NCBI GenBank assembly: GCA_001247695.2
Contig: LGRX02034927.1
Span: 72,081 to 100,571, forward strand
Origin: Cymbomonas tetramitiformis
Taxonomy: Eukaryota; Chlorophyta; Pyramimonadophyceae; Pyramimonadales; Pyramimonadaceae
Direction: 5' to 3'
Length of the DNA stretch: 28,491 bases
A model generated the notes under the pieces. That model did not search any database and had not been told where the DNA came from. It worked only from the letters and a program-made list of their open reading frames with translations. This document shows positions 28,354 to 28,491 of the stretch, in pieces; position 1 is the first letter of the stretch, and each line of letters starts with the position of its first letter. The translations under genes were made by a program, and so were the position numbers.

Positions 28354-28491
28354 CATCTACATAACACTAGAATCTCACAGAAGTGCCAACAACCGCTGAT
28401 GCTCCCTCAGGGGTAGCATGAGCACATCCCCCCTCTTAACTAGGCGAACATCACATGCTAGTACGGCTTCACACGGAATCAAGCACTTCTT

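Overview
The window looks like nuclear DNA of a eukaryote, most likely a repeat-rich green alga of prasinophyte type; the organism is an inference. The evidence is two intron-rich genes with GT-AG (and one apparent GC-AG) introns, CCCTAAA-type telomere-like motifs, LTR-retroelement debris and many minisatellites. I see no bacterial operons, CRISPR array, rRNA or tRNA.

Left part (1-2925, + strand): the 3' part of a sirtuin (SIR2, NAD-dependent protein deacylase) gene, read from four small exons. They carry the second zinc-binding Cys pair, the FGE motif, the GTSLE motif, a VHPAAGLP/VIVCNLDTS segment and the C-terminal helix. The introns hold tandem duplications, including a 17-copy, 34-bp G-box minisatellite. 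The gene starts beyond the left edge.

Middle (4548-11302, - strand): a complete 13-exon gene for translation initiation factor eIF2A, about 589 codons if a 25-bp tandem duplication in exon 9 is discounted. As read here, that duplication shifts the frame after about residue 384. Three introns contain minisatellites, and one exon-intron boundary is duplicated. The two genes converge.

Right part (12-28.5 kb): a mosaic of transposable elements and satellites. It includes at least three copies of a dispersed block with a CCCCC-ATACAGT-GGGGG-type hairpin, and two related LTR-like ends starting TGTGACAC. It also holds a frameshifted methyltransferase-like ORF cut off at one of those ends, a gag-like gene with a decayed tail, and three near-identical 475/476-bp units. 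A second gag-like start lies fused to a 27-bp repeat. Two distant copies of a 142-codon ORF of unknown function each have a 172-bp dimer upstream containing CRE-like TGACGTCA. A 350-bp region is dense in hairpins, three of them with the identical loop CAGTC. A 173-bp satellite carries GAAGT at 10-bp spacing.

The recurring theme is local tandem duplication at every scale (9, 25, 27, 34, 36, 45, 56, 65, 70, 82, 172-173 and 475 bp), in intergenic DNA, introns and coding exons alike.
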